Source: Amphimedon queenslandica (lineage: Eukaryota; Porifera; Demospongiae; Haplosclerida; Niphatidae). From it: 27,919 nt of DNA. The translations under genes and the position numbers were made by a program. Of the stretch, positions 11,901-20,000 are shown in pieces. The notes beneath the pieces are model-generated. The model searched no databases. It was not told the DNA's origin and saw nothing but the letters and a program-made list of their open reading frames with translations. The stretch is taken from positions 179,229-207,147 of the forward strand of contig NW_003546391.1 of assembly GCF_000090795.2 (NCBI RefSeq), in the 5' to 3' direction. How positions within the stretch are numbered: the stretch's first letter is position 1; each line of letters starts with the position of its first letter.

Positions 11901-12146
11901 AGAGAGAGCGAGAATGACAATAAAACAAAAGAATTAAATATGTTCAGAATTAAATCAATAAACTCAATACAAACATTATCAGTAGAACACAACAATACAT
12001 GATAGACTTACAAACAAGCCTTACCTTATAAGCAGGTCCCCCATCAACCACACTATCAACAAATACAGGCTTCTCTCCGGAGAGTGAGAAGCCATAGCCA
12101 TGATCATTAGGTTTAATGACTAGAGTCTTCTCCTGCCATAAACGAC
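1742..12146 (-). CDS. ARHGEF11/12-like: PDZ-rgRGS-C1-DH-PH Rho guanine-nucleotide exchange factor (ARHGEF11/12, DRhoGEF2 class), 5' end incomplete
   Basis: Forty exons with GT/AG borders and consistent phases join into one frame of 1,567 codons plus stop, close to the ~1,500-residue vertebrate LARG and PDZ-RhoGEF. Domain order with approximate residues counted from the first exon seen: PDZ (8-85, carboxylate loop GYGF), coiled coil (95-170), RGS-like (297-435), C1 zinc finger (520-575), DH (790-1040), PH (1035-1165), then a Ser/Pro-rich tail ending KESAEGEN. In known relatives the PDZ binds receptor or plexin C-termini, the RGS-like domain binds active G-alpha-12/13, and DH-PH loads GTP on RhoA. 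The C1 domain is present in fly DRhoGEF2 and worm RHGF-1 but lost in vertebrate ARHGEF11/12. Exon 1 seen here starts with a split codon, so an upstream start exon must exist. Exon coordinates are given in the block entries. Confidence 0.93.
3449..3830. repeat. 177 bp tandem repeat (two full units plus a partial third) in a RhoGEF intron
   Basis: The anchor AAATTGAAGTCG occurs at ~3452 and ~3629, and a diverged third start (AAATTGACATT) at ~3806, giving a period of 177 bp. Units share GCATAAGTACATCAATATG, CGGAGCCA, a perfect GGAAAAAACCATGGGCTATA and GCCTTGGGTACTTTTCAGAA. Units 1 and 2 are about 93% identical by eye. The array fills most of the 616 bp intron between RhoGEF exons 3182-3255 and 3872-3973. 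It looks like a satellite-type or element-derived repeat; no coding potential was found. Confidence 0.85.
4130..4655 (-). other. RhoGEF exons 30-31: PH domain
   Basis: Exons 4476-4655 and 4130-4261, with the PH start in exon 4957-5220. Key segments are VKALLLSDILVLLHNQEDTD, EEISPIIRVKEMILRHYATD and FLVVNNSQLMKRAQMYEFTA, ending with the C-terminal helix KKKWEDNIENAM carrying the invariant Trp. The order and spacing match the LARG PH domain (LLLEDVLVLLQKQDD ... SPVLKL ... ATDKRAFF). In the vertebrate proteins this PH assists RhoA exchange and binds activated Rho. The donor of exon 4476-4655 lies at the edge of a long ATT/ATC microsatellite. Confidence 0.92.
4301..4475. repeat. ATT/ATC trinucleotide microsatellite abutting a splice donor
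   Basis: An interrupted (ATC)n(ATT)n tract of about 175 bp fills most of the intron between the two PH exons. On the coding strand it reads (AAT/GAT)n. The GTAGTAG donor of exon 4476-4655 is the first unit of the repeat, so the 5' splice site is embedded in a length-variable tract. Long poly-Tyr, poly-Ile or poly-Asn reading frames here are artefacts of the repeat. Confidence 0.9.
5223..5288. repeat. GA/GGGA purine tract acting as the acceptor polypyrimidine tract
   Basis: On the minus strand this is a (CT)n/(CCCT)n run immediately upstream of the TATAG acceptor of exon 4957-5220, so it serves as the polypyrimidine tract. The donor side of the same 133 bp intron (5329-5353) is GA-rich on the coding strand and complementary to it. 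Similar acceptor-side tracts lie at 7471-7493, 8871-8910 and 11851-11890. Confidence 0.8.
6081..6410. repeat. Tandem duplication carrying a copied exon end and donor site
   Basis: The sequence TATTGCCTCACATGTTTCAT occurs at about 6248 and again at 6381, exactly 134 bp apart, each preceded by similar ATGTATCTTATA, AAAAGGGT and CATGTACATAATA runs. The copy at 6385-6405 is the true 3' end of RhoGEF exon 6392-6496 with its GTGAGG donor; the copy at 6251-6270 is a decoy in the intron. Use of the decoy would add 134 nt and shift the frame. A second anchor (CATG.GATAACT.CATGATAT) at 6081 and 6274 shows the duplication extends further. Confidence 0.8.
6607..7617 (-). other. RhoGEF exons 18-23: Ser-rich linker with micro-exons
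   Basis: Exons 7579-7617, 7342-7463, 7225-7286, 7123-7147, 6779-7063 and 6607-6672. The 25 bp micro-exon 7123-7147 is needed to keep frame between exons of phase 2 and 0. Exon 7225-7286 has a weak donor (GTAATA). The large exon is Ser/Thr-rich and low in conservation signals; it could also be spliced at a second donor downstream of GTGAGT at 6778, but only that donor joins in frame to the next exon. Exon 6607-6672 (LKEADVDEELIPWS) matches the acidic segment just before the DH domain in ARHGEF11/12 (DLELEADPPNW). Confidence 0.8.
7748..8865 (-). other. RhoGEF exons 13-17: linker and C1 zinc finger
   Basis: Exons 8796-8865, 8693-8731, 8586-8640, 8271-8469 and 7748-7849. The last two carry the C1 domain. 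Its zinc ligands follow H-X12-C-X2-C-X13-C-X2-C-X4-H-X3-C-X7-C, starting at CGHSFQLSS and ending ENLETC; the canonical spacing before the penultimate Cys is H-X2-C. The loop has LWGILYQGYQC as in C1 domains, but the phorbol-site proline is not conserved (SYQKLTIC), so diacylglycerol binding is uncertain. A lysine run (GKKKKKFHDRK) follows and may contact membranes. Confidence 0.88.
8995..9711 (-). other. RhoGEF exons 9-12: RGS-like (rgRGS) domain
   Basis: Exons 9660-9711, 9519-9574, 9352-9453 and 8995-9196. Spliced, they read PHYGPFSSLQELNNYPAHMS, VFLHYLFQNKEP, FYLVAHSYQNHYKG, LEIMWTFC and PLFVGLTDSVRTKIL. This is the helix pattern of the G-alpha-12/13-binding RGS homology domain of p115-RhoGEF/LARG ('L..RPAHLA.FL.Y'). 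Two of these exons are only 52 and 56 bp and each carries a strong donor followed by a GA-rich run. Whether the domain still accelerates GTP hydrolysis cannot be told from sequence: in vertebrates that depends on an acidic segment before the box, here only partly represented by SDLSDEDLEF. Confidence 0.88.
9780..10090. repeat. Dispersed non-coding repeat, copy 1 (RhoGEF intron)
   Basis: This occupies the intron between RhoGEF exons 9660-9711 and 10104-10235. Shared blocks with the copies at 20010-20250 and 24990-25490 include TACATATACATGTTCTTAT, GTTTGAGTTG(A/T)TT, GATCA.AATT, GAATTT...AAGTTACTCAAAA, CCCTGTA, TGGCCAAA and GTCAGCTCATGAAGC...CTTAGCATGCTTTGTG. No open frame or terminal inverted repeats were seen. 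It is probably a non-autonomous mobile-element or ancient repeat family. Confidence 0.75.
10104..11529 (-). other. RhoGEF exons 4-8: coiled-coil and Ser/Thr-rich linker
   Basis: Exons 11389-11529, 11212-11283, 11014-11133, 10549-10692 and 10104-10235. The first two encode a charged helical segment (MIQELTLNALRTMLEKQQST, then IRECEDTIKTLKAEIA) that should form a coiled coil like the segment after the PDZ in ARHGEF12. The next three encode a Ser-rich linker with an acidic end (SDLSDEDLEFG). The linker contains basic-Ser motifs such as RTQSV that could be phosphorylated (inference). Confidence 0.85.
11642..12146 (-). other. RhoGEF exons 1-3: PDZ domain
   Basis: Exons 12025-12146, 11759-11849 and 11642-11706. 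Together they encode one PDZ domain: the first strand TLVIKPND, the GYGF ligand loop, then GEKPVFVDSVVDGGPA, and AGIRPQDRLLKVDG in the second exon. The match to LARG/PDZ-RhoGEF (NPVFVQSV, AGVQ.GDRI.KVNG) is specific to this class rather than to PDZ domains in general. The 12146 border follows a clear acceptor (CCTCCTTCAG on the minus strand). The reading frame enters with two bases of a split codon, so the donor upstream must leave one base. Confidence 0.92.
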
Positions 12147-13554
12147 CTGAAGGAGGAACGGACACAATTAGAGGAAACGAACGAGAAAAAGAAAGAGAGA
12201 ATTTATAGCTTCATGTACACTGTCACTCAAACCATATTAAGAAAAGAGGAAGAAAAATGGCAAGAATGTACATATAGACAGCATGGGATTGGCATCACTA
12301 TTGAAATACAAGACAGGCCAAGGAGATCAATCCATCCAGTGAATCAAAAGGAGAATGAGCTCCATACATTCCAAAGGGAAGAGTTGGCCATTCAAAGTAT
12401 AACTCGTAGAAATGTTTGCATTACCAGTGCCAGGATAATGGAGTGTCTTAAAGATATAAATGCACTTACATCATCAGTGCAGAACACACTGTGCATACGT
12501 AAGATTAAGTCACACCATTACATCATTACCTATACATGCAACCAATATAGTACTATACATGTAAATCATCCACACCTAACATGTAATGTACACGTGTACA
12601 TGTACACATACATGTACATGTACCCTCTCCCCATACTATAACACTCTTCACATTCACTTCCTTAATTGCTCTTTGATTATTTTATCACTTTCTCTCTCTC
12701 CCCCTTCCTCCCTTTCTCTTTCTCTCCCTCCCTCCCCTCTCTCTCCCTCTCCCTCTCTCTCTCTCATTACCCTTCTTATCCACAAGATGTTGTACAGATT
12801 GGTAAACTGGTGGAGAGTGAACGGAAGAGAGGGAGTCACCAGCAGACATTATGCCCACTCTTAAATATTGAGCCTCTAAAAATAATAATAATAATAATAA
12901 ATGTAAACATTACGATGATGTAATAATAGCAATAATTTCTTTGATGATGATGATAATAATAATGATAATAATAATAATACATAAAACTAGAAACGATAAT
13001 CACTATGCTGTACATGTATGTATTTATACTCCAATCACACACACATACACACATCATAAAATAACACATGTACATGTACATGTACATTGTATAAGAGTGA
13101 TTGACATACTTACTGATTAATGATGCGTGGAATACGTGTCATAATTATCACACAATTATAATTACATGACACACACAAAAACTAGAAGCATAACACACAC
13201 ACACACACACACATATATATAATGTACAACACACGTACATGTATATAATGTACATACATGTACAGTACATGCTGTAATAATTCATAAAATATGATAATGA
13301 GACCACAAGAACATGCAGACAGACAGACACACAAACTTGTATAAATTTCAATGCCAATTATCATAATGCTGCGGTTATCATGATGAAAGATATTCAGAAT
13401 CAAAACGTTAGGAAAACTGCCGTCATCATAAGTTTGATAAGCATTGGGTATAAAATACACAAACACTAATCTCCAGTCATATAGAGCATTAAATTCTCAT
13501 TGCATGTAAAATTGAATTAGTCATGTACATATGATGCATGTATGACGTGCTCAC

Positions 13555-13558
13555 CCAT
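13555..13558 (-). other. Candidate start codon and first coding exon end of the RhoGEF (tentative)
   Basis: On the minus strand ATG at 13558-13556 is followed by one G and then a GTGAGC donor. Joined to the acceptor at 12147 it gives M-G-R-L-W-Q-E-K in frame with the PDZ domain, which needs exactly one base from upstream. A second ATG four bases earlier is out of frame and would compete, which weakens the case. An in-frame stop (TGA) immediately precedes the ATG. The phase match could be chance. Confidence 0.2.
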
Positions 13559-13730
13559 TCATTAGTACATGTAGTTTATGTACATGTACACGTACATACA
13601 CAAAATTGTCTTTGAGGTTAAGCTAACAAATGACAAACTCATAAAAACAATAATCACTGAGTCTACCCCTCCTTTACTAATCAAACACACCAGTATATCA
13701 ATATTATAAAGCTAACCCTCTAGGCAGCCA

Positions 13731-13818
13731 CTCTCTCTCTCTCTCTCTCTCTCTCCCCCTCCCCCTCTCCCTCCCTCTCCCTCCCTCCCTCCCTCTCTCT
13801 CCCTCTCTCCTTCTCCCT

Positions 13819-13849
<31 letters not shown>

Positions 13850-13895
13850 CCCCTCCCCCTCTCCCTCCCTCCCTCCCTCCCTCTCCCTCTCTCCC

Positions 13896-13928
<33 letters not shown>
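13731..13928. repeat. 198 bp uninterrupted pyrimidine tract
   Basis: Every base from 13731 to 13928 is C or T on the plus strand. The internal structure is (CT)n, CCCCCT, CCCT and CTCC blocks, with an imperfect internal duplication in which (CT)9-10 is followed by CCCCCTCCCCCTCTCCCTCC at about 13753 and again at about 13848. Mirror-symmetric homopurine/homopyrimidine DNA of this kind can form triplex structures. Confidence 0.95.
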
Positions 13929-16416
13929 AATTAACAGTTAAATGAATACAATAGCTTGGATTGTTAGTGTTACTAAGTGACCATTTTCACAAAGTGAGTG
14001 TCATGGCAATGAAGACACTTGACAGAAACTTAAAAGATAGCAATGACTGTATTTACATGTATATATACAGCTGGTAGAGAGACCACCAATAATAGATGCA
14101 AGTAAAGCAATTATGTGTTGGAATTTATTAATTAATCATATGAAATAATAAAAATAGCAAAGAACATATTTTAAAAGGACTTAAAAGAAAGGGAGGGAGA
14201 GGAGAAGGTAAATAAAGAGTCCAGCATTAGCACATCATTAACATCCAGTCACAACAAACAATAAAGAAATGAATTATATGGAGGACCTCCAATAAACTAA
14301 TCACATACTAACTAACAGACACACCACTGACACTGACACTGAGAGAGGCAGCTGCTACAATGTACAGTGTAGATAAAGGCAGTCAGTGGAATTCTGACTG
14401 AGGATAACACCCCATGGCATATATACATGTATAATGTCTCAACTGTTTTTGTTTAAGTTTTGAATAGCTAAGTTTTTGGTGTGTGCAAATATTGTGGTGC
14501 TTTGAGACTGTTTGGGTATACTGTAGTGTGAGTGTATGGACATTCAGTAATGATGAATTATGCTGATAGTAATTATGCATAAATGATACATGTACATGTA
14601 TGTACAGGGCAACAATTTAGCGCATTAACATATAATACCATGAATTGTGCTGATCCGTACATGCTGTAAATGTGTGTGTGCATTATAATATACAGGGTCT
14701 ATATGCTAAGCTGTGTCCTCATACATTATCACACGTGTGGTCAAAGGCTCCAGCGATTTTCAAAACAATAAAGGTACAACAATAAGACAAGACATGGGAC
14801 ACACTCAGCCCTTTCTTCTCTATAGATACAATAAAACTTCATAGTAAAGTATACACATAACTCGCATTATTCAAATGCATACATACAGGACACTCAGGGA
14901 CACACAGGAAAATCAATAGTAACAGCAGCAAATGCACTCCTCCAAATTCTCATTCAACCACTTAATAAAGTTGTTCGTGTACATGGACTGTGTATGATGT
15001 GTACATGTGTATAAATGGACAAAAGAGAATTAAATCAACACTGTTGAGTGATTGCTGTGATAATGTGTGTGGGAGGTTAATGTTGGTACAATTAGTAGAT
15101 AAACTAAAAGTTATAGACCATGTAGCAGCTGGATGGATCATAAATTAAGGAGGAGGACCTCCCTGCTATTATGATACAAGATACAGACATACATATATAC
15201 AGTATAATAATGGGCATAAGCATAATTAATCATATAATATTCACATGGAAGGAAAAAAGGAAGGAAAGGGGCTAGGATAATGAAGTATTATCACTAGAGT
15301 ACATGTATATCCAATGCATATAATCATCATATCCCAAGGCTGATGATAACAGAGTAAAACAGAAAGAGAAAGACTAAGAGAATTAAGAGAGGGAGAGAGT
15401 AAGAGAGAGAGAGTGAGTGAGTGAGGTGGGAGATGATTTAAGTCAATCAAAACAAAATAAAGTTACTAGAACTGTGAGGAATGGTTTTTACCCAATACTA
15501 CTAAGTATGCCCACACAGACACACACACACTGCTTAAATGGAGATAAAGAAGGGGGAGAAAGAGAAAGAAAAAGGGAGAGAGAGAGAGAGAGAGACAGAG
15601 AGAGCTAGAGGGTGACTCCCATTAGTGTTATAAAGACTGTGGGATAGTAATAACAATCAGTGTGTCTACTGTAACTGCAACAAGATAACTGTAAATTGTA
15701 AAACTCTGTCTCTCACTTGCACAAATAATTATGTTACAGTATGTACCATGCACATAGTGAACATACCCAATAGTATAGTCATTATACATAAAGGTGGAAA
15801 TTAAGGATAAGAGGCCATATGTATTATATGCACACAGAAACAGGTGGATAACACCACATACATGTATATATATAAACACTCTACATCAAATGCAATACTA
15901 GTCCATATAGTCAACAGATAAAAATTACATTAATAAAAAGGAGGAAGGAGGCAATGGGAGATAGGGAGAGATCAAAAGTATAAGTGTAAATATTGATAAT
16001 GTACAATATTGTGACATGACCCATACAATCTACTAATATGCAGTACATATACTTACATTTTATAAACAAAAGATACAACATAGCAGCTGTTGAATATTTT
16101 GTTTGGGAGCCTTTTATGTCTCACTCTCTAGCTATGCTAAGGACAACCAGTGATGGAATATTTATAATTACAACTAATGGGCATCCCATTGGCAGGGAAA
16201 TGATTGTACATGATACAATGTACATACTACTGACTGTATTATATGGAGCAGTATTGGATGATGCTGTGCAATTGAGTGTATGGTAGATAGAGAAGAGATC
16301 AAGTCTATTCTACTCAATGATGAATACATACTGTTACCAAAAACTTTGCCACACATTATAATAAACAAAAAATGTACTTCTCTCTCTCTCCATCTCTCTC
16401 TCTGCCTCTGACTCAC

Positions 16417-16548
16417 CTGGGATTTAAAGTATGTACAGTTTAGTGATATGGTGGTGACCCTGCTTTCCGCCTCTTTTCTTTGGTTGCACTTTAGTAATGA
16501 AGATAATTGGGGGAGCAGAGTTGTATTGCACAGTGAGTCCTCAGGCAA
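16417..16548 (-). other. Possible 5' exon of the RhoGEF transcript ending in a consensus donor
   Basis: A perfect GTGAGT donor at 16416-16411 on the minus strand follows ...AAATCCCAG and is itself followed by a GA-rich run, the arrangement seen at several confirmed RhoGEF donors. The upstream sequence is open for 44 codons from an ATG at 16548, but that frame ends in phase 0 and cannot join the PDZ exon at 12146, which needs phase 1. So if the exon is real it is more likely 5' untranslated. Confidence 0.3.
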
Positions 16549-16559
16549 TGGCCGTGTTT

Positions 16560-17061
16560 AATAAATGGAGGATGTGTAACAGCTACTAGCATCTATAGGA
16601 TGAACTCGCAGCAGTGGTCCCCTGTAGTAGAATCAATATCCTCAAGAAGGACAGCTATAACTCTGAGCGATGAGGTACCATAATCGATAGCATCAGTTCC
16701 TCCCCTCCCACACGTACATGGGCCCCGGGATCACGTGGGGGACATGCTGGGGCCGCGGGTGGGCGGGGGATTGAGTAGGAAAATTAAATACGTATACAAC
16801 GTCAGAGAGATCACGTGAAAATTTACCGCTAGCTAGCTGGCGCGAAAAAAAGATAATTGCGCATTGCTGTGATCAAACTGATCATAGATATCTATGCTGT
16901 GATGCTGTCTCCGCCTCTTTCGTTCGATTTTCTGGTTCATTTTTCACATCATTTTGGTCACATGCACTAGAAAGCAAGCTAGCGAGTTCGAGTCTGCAAT
17001 AGGCAGGAGCATTGAGCAAGAGCAGCTTAGCAGGAGCAGGCGTACCTGAACTACCCTGACC
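16560..17061. promoter_or_regulatory. GC-rich, probably bidirectional promoter between the RhoGEF and the SLC37 array
   Basis: The segment 16715-16775 is the most GC-rich part of the window (GGGCCCCGGG, GGGGCCGCGGGTGGGCGGGG), in contrast to its AT-rich surroundings. Two GATCACGTG E-boxes lie at 16729-16737 and 16809-16817, 80 bp apart. The SLC37 copy A start is at 17062. The minus-strand RhoGEF should start to the left. CACGTG is bound by bHLH-ZIP factors (Myc/Max, USF, MiT/TFE); the TCACGTGA form at 16811-16818 is the core of the TFEB/MITF site. The stretch 16900-17060 is presumably the 5' leader of SLC37 copy A. Confidence 0.55.
16729..16817. promoter_or_regulatory. Pair of GATCACGTG E-boxes
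   Basis: GATCACGTG at 16729-16737 and again at 16809-16817; the second is the full palindrome TCACGTGA (16811-16818). They sit 325 and 245 bp upstream of the SLC37 copy A start codon and inside or beside the GC-rich island. I noticed no other GATCACGTG in the window by eye. Confidence 0.5.
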
Positions 17062-20000
17062 ATGAGAAGGAACCTAGCTGAAGTTGACCGTGAAACGGAG
17101 AGGCTTATTCATCAACGCCCAATAGGCCTCGACCCATTAACAATTAACACCAAGAGGATCTCTCTAGGTGCGTGGCTTCTGAGCTATTTACCTGTGATCA
17201 GCTGGTATCCGAGGAGGAGGTAAAAAAAAAAAGAAAAAAATTATCTTAAATTTATCATAGATCATATTGAATGTGTTCTTAGTTATCAAGTTCTTGTTTT
17301 TGTCCTTACGTTTGCATGCTATGCCAGCTATCATATGACCAGAAAAACATTCAGTGCTGCAAAGGTCAGTCCCTTTCCATTGGTGTCACAGATCTTTATT
17401 AATTATGTGTGTCTATATAAATTGTTATTGTACTGATTTTTGATATCGTTTTGTGTAAATCATCACATGACCTTATGAAATATTATACTCTTCATTGTCC
17501 CATTCTTCCTCTTAGCATCCTTCCTCTCTCTCTATTTAGCATACAGTAATAATATCCTCTTTGTTCTTCATTGCAGAGTACTTTGGGTCCTGATTGTTCA
17601 ACACATCAAACTGGTAACTGTGCCAGCGATTCTGGTTCACAAAATGATACAGGCTGGAGACCATTCAGTATGTAACATACACATATTTCAATTCTAATAA
17701 TATTTCAATCATAATGACGTAGTTTTTGAGGTGTAAATTGAATGTTAACTCACAACTTGATTCCTATTTGTTGCATTGTGTAGCAGCTGTTTACTAAACA
17801 TCATAGTGTGTACAATACCCATAATGAACTATATTAATTGATGTTGTTATTACTTTGTAGATGAGACCAATTGTGAGGCACTCTTTGGTATCGTTGATAA
17901 TGTGTGGTCTTTTGCTTATGCCTTATTTTTATTTGGAAGGTCAGTGTCCATCATTTTATGTACTTCTCCCCCTCTCTATTGTATATGTATATGTAGTCAC
18001 ATATGTGTACAAGTGTATTTGGTATGTAAGTGATGTTGTTAACATTATCTGTTACTTGAGAATGACATTTTAAAGCATTTGTTGATTTTTGTATATAAAC
18101 TGAAACCTGTTTGGGACATTTTTCCTTCTCTATTTTCTCCCATGTCTCATAAATTTTTCTTTCTTTTCTGTTCCTTCATTTCTTACTATTTTCAGTGGCA
18201 TAGTTGCCGAGAGAGTAGATTTGAGGTACTTTCTAACAGTGGGAATGATTGGTATGTAATATCCAACTCCTTCATTTCTAGCTATTAGCATCTTTCACAC
18301 CATAGGAAGTGCTATAAGTACTGGAATGCTGGGTGTGGCTTATTTCGCTAAAATTTATCATCTTTATTATTTTCTTATATGGATGGCTGTTAGTGGAATT
18401 ATGCAGGTGGAGACATAAGATCTAGCTCCCTCTTTTTTATATTTTCACATTTTTTATATTTTTACATTCTAATTCTTCCTCAGTCTACCGGTTGGCCTGG
18501 TACCGTGGCTGTCATGGGTAATTGGTTCGGAATAAAGAGGCGTGGTTTCTTCATGGGCGTGTGGAACGCTCACACGTCAGTCGGTAACATCTTGGGTACC
18601 GTCATACCGGCGTTTTGGGTGGAACCTGGCAGACCATGGTACTGCCCTATGTCCTGTAGGATTATATTAAATGTGTTCATTTTTTATAGGGGTTGGGCTT
18701 TTGTTGTCCCTGCTTTAATTATGCTTGTGGTTGCAATGGCAGTTTTCTTTTTCCTTGTAGTAGGTTAGTGATTTTTATCATTATTTTTTGTTATTTTATA
18801 TTAACTAACTACTACATAGATCCAACTGATATAGGACAGACGCCGCCAAAACATCATATTGTGAGTTGATGATAAAATGGGTGTGAGATTAAATGAATGA
18901 GCATGTGTATGTACACATGCACTTAAAGCCTCATTGGGTTATTTTCTAATTTTTTCATTATACAATTACAAGTTCAAGCTGTGCAGTTAATTATTGCATA
19001 GTGTACATAGCTGTATGTTATACTTTTACTTTTAATATTTTTATTGTAATTTTCCCATTATACATCCAGTCACAGTCCAGACGTTATAGAGATGATGAGA
19101 AAGGAGACACTGGATCACTTAATCATGAAAATGGAGCAATAGTCACCATTAATGGTAGGAGCATGTGTTCATTTAGCACATCATTAGGTTTATGATTATT
19201 GTAGAAGATGCTAATGGATTTGATCCACTGGGAAATAAAGAGCACAATACCGAAACCAAGAACACTCATAAAAGGAAGGCTAGTGTGACCAGTTTAGCTA
19301 AAGTGAGATAGCTGAGCTGATCACTCAATGATATGCATTGCACTCTTTATTCAGGATGCTGGTTACAATGTCCTAATTGGTAACGATGATGGAGCCATTG
19401 GTATTGTGAAGGCTTTAATGATACCTGTATGTAACCCTTGATAGTATTGTTCTCAACTTCTCATGTGACATGTTTTCTTATCTTGCTTTTCAAATTTCTT
19501 TATCTCTATTCTCTTTTTCCTCTCTCATTCTCATAGGGTGTGGTTGAATTCTCACTTGCTCTGTTCTGTTCCAAGCTAGTTGCATACACGTTCCTCTTTT
19601 GGCTTCCTTATTATGTTCGAAACAGACGTGGGTACAATTAATGACGTCTTTTTGATTTACTTATTATGATATAGAGATCGGTGGTAAATGCCTAGGCAGT
19701 AAAGAGTCTGACTTTCTTTCAACTTTTTTTGATGTTGGTGGCATTGTTGGTAAGTTTTTATGCAAAATTATTATTTATGTTTTACTTTTTTATTTTAGGC
19801 GGTATTACAGCAGGTGTCATTTCTGATTTGCTCAATGCCCGTGCCATTAGTTGTACACTAATGCTTTATATCTCAGTACCAGCTGTAAGCCATTTACAAT
19901 AATAATCATTAAACATACTAAAATGTGTATATTTATATAGTTGTACATTCTTCACCATTTTGGGAATTACGATTCTGCAGTATTTATAAGTAAGTTTTAT

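Larger units (their letters stand above)
10104..12146 (-). other. Intron content across the RhoGEF 5' half
   Basis: Non-coding stretches over 300 bp here are the introns 10236-10548 and 10693-11013. The first holds ACATGT-type palindromic runs at about 10318-10360 and 10436-10500. In the second (10700-11010) I recognised no exon, conserved element or repeat beyond AT-rich sequence. Confidence 0.4.
12147..16416. other. 4.3 kb without a recognised gene (probable long first intron of the RhoGEF)
   Basis: No exon could be supported by protein similarity on either strand. Contents: ACATGT palindromic runs at 12590-12625, 13068-13090, 13225-13265 and 13565-13600; CT-rich tracts at 12687-12770 and 13731-13928; a CA run at 13192-13212 followed by TATATA; AAT/ATG trinucleotide runs at 12880-12985; GA tracts at 15376-15425 and 15555-15605. 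A 142-codon plus-strand frame at 12213-12641 has protein-like composition in its first 90 codons but no recognised family. The tracts and the donor-like site at 16416 suggest that the RhoGEF transcript starts near 16.5-16.7 kb and crosses this region. Confidence 0.45.

Noticed and set aside
12150..12165. Start of the RhoGEF at the upstream end of the PDZ reading frame
   Set aside because: The triplet there is GTG, not ATG, and lies in an acceptor-type pyrimidine run (GTTCCTCCTTCAG), so it is intron.
12460..12500. Minus-strand ATG with a GTAAGTGC donor (MHSVFCTDD)
   Set aside because: It leaves phase 0, which is incompatible with the PDZ exon acceptor.
12213..12641. 142-codon plus-strand frame with some protein-like composition
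   Set aside because: No family recognised, no supporting splice structure, and the end runs into ACATGT repeats. It could be a relic but cannot be supported.
13098..13150. ATG-containing exon ending in a strong GTAAGT donor at 13113 on the minus strand (MTRIPRIIN)
   Set aside because: It leaves two bases, while the PDZ exon needs one; joining gives a stop after about a dozen codons.
16038..16286. 82-codon plus-strand frame
   Set aside because: AT-rich, no signal peptide or domain, no similarity recognised; likely chance.
16174..16548. 124-codon minus-strand frame as a gene
   Set aside because: The part beyond the GTGAGT donor is low-complexity; at most the first 44 codons could be an exon, and that phase does not fit the RhoGEF.
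18505..18768. Separate small membrane-protein genes in the SLC37 region
   Set aside because: These frames, and similar ones at 20165-20425, 21818-22051, 25853-26170 and 26689-26925, are exons read through short introns of the SLC37 copies.
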